A DNA stretch of 64,000 nucleotides from Rhizobium sp. P40RR-XXII (GTDB lineage: Bacteria > Pseudomonadota > Alphaproteobacteria > Rhizobiales > Rhizobiaceae), in contig NZ_JABAII010000016.1 in NCBI RefSeq assembly GCF_012641405.1, positions 62,001-126,000 on the forward strand, written 5' to 3'. The position numbers and the translations under genes are program-made. Positions 63,632 through 64,000 of this stretch are shown one piece after another; the stretch's first letter is position 1; each line of letters starts with the position of its first letter. The notes under the pieces were generated by a model. The model worked only from the letters and a program-made list of their open reading frames with translations. It was not told the origin of the DNA and searched no databases.

Positions 63632-63925
63632 TCAGCGGAAGCGGATGATCGCGACTTCGCCTTCGAGTGCGCCCTGATAGGCGGAGGCGTGCGGCTCCTC
63701 ATCCGGTATGTCCGTCAGCAGACCGATCTGGTCGAGGTCGGCCTCGATGAAGCCTTCCTCGGCAAGCGCGTTCAGCGCCTCGCGCACGGCGGTATCGTCG
63801 TCGGGTGCCTTCAGCATGACATGCAGATCGATGCCTTCGCCGCCATCGGTTTCATAGCCCTTGCCGATGATGATGAAGACCATGGGGCCGTCGGAATTGT
63901 TGTCGTTATCTGGCGCAGTAATCAT
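63632..63925 (-). CDS. Conserved hypothetical protein
   Basis: 97 residues on the reverse strand; ATG at 63925 with GAAGG upstream. The N-terminus is acidic (PDNDNNSDG), followed by an alpha/beta domain (MVFIIIGKGYETDGGEGIDLHVMLKAPDDDTAVREALNALAEEGFIEADLDQIGLL) ending in EVAIIRFR. Looks like a small regulatory or stress protein conserved in rhizobia. I do not know its function. Confidence 0.75.
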   Translation of the reverse strand: MITAPDNDNNSDGPMVFIIIGKGYETDGGEGIDLHVMLKAPDDDTAVREALNALAEEGFIEADLDQIGLLTDIPDEEPHASAYQGALEGEVAIIRFR

Positions 63926-64000
63926 GTGTCTTCCTTCGGGAGTGTCGAATCGACCCGGCGATTCCCTGTGGTTGCACGGGCGTCGGATGGAATTGTCTTT

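Overview
The window is a temperate, podovirus-like prophage (position 1 to about 43,830, left end outside the window) followed by chromosome of an alphaproteobacterium, most likely a member of the Rhizobiaceae. The host assignment rests on the order tuf - tRNA-Trp - secE - nusG - rplKAJL - rpoBC, on an RpoB of 1380 residues and RpoC of 1402 residues, and on high-GC codon use. It is inferred from memory of these families, not from a search.

Prophage layout. Positions 1-4304 are a leftward early operon: small unknown genes, then an ERF single-strand annealing protein, a YqaJ-type exonuclease and an ExoX-like DEDDh exonuclease, with a partial gene at the left edge. Positions 4470-5790 look like a lambda-style immunity region. 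It has a leftward promoter, a winged-helix gene, a LexA/CI-like repressor and a Cro-like protein. Five copies of a 15-bp operator (ATACC-N5-GGTAT) are split into a two-site and a three-site cluster. Positions 5792-15585 are the rightward early operon: small proteins, a RuvC-fold nuclease, a beta-class DNA methyltransferase and a DnaB-like helicase. A short TGT/DpdA-like protein coupled to a YhhQ-type queuosine-precursor transporter and a DnaA-C-domain protein follow. The spacer 15586-16176 carries palindromes, a tRNA with a CAT anticodon and a strong terminator. Positions 16177-37727 encode a T7-like short-tailed virion: terminase, portal, scaffold, capsid, tail tubular A and B, and internal/ejection proteins including a 1174-residue transglycosylase protein. 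Positions 38040-43592 hold a tail spike, a lysis cassette (holin-like, SAR-type lysozyme, nested Rz/Rz1) and three reverse-strand cargo-like genes. The prophage ends in a 47-bp copy of the 3' end of tRNA-Gly(TCC), the right attachment site. No integrase is in the window.

Host side. A MarR regulator with an SRPBCC protein, an operator palindrome, a DUF3597 protein, tuf, a P-loop protein, an NAD-dependent epimerase, two surface-glycan-type genes and tRNA-Trp lead into secE-nusG-rplKAJL-rpoBC. A reverse-strand conserved small protein closes the window.

Most interesting system. The TGT/DpdA-like gene and the YhhQ-like transporter overlap by 8 bp inside the replication operon. Together they suggest the phage imports a 7-deazaguanine precursor and inserts it into DNA, next to a separate orphan DNA methyltransferase. 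The regulatory side (lambda-like operators, probably leaderless repressor and cro transcripts) combined with a T7-like virion is also notable.
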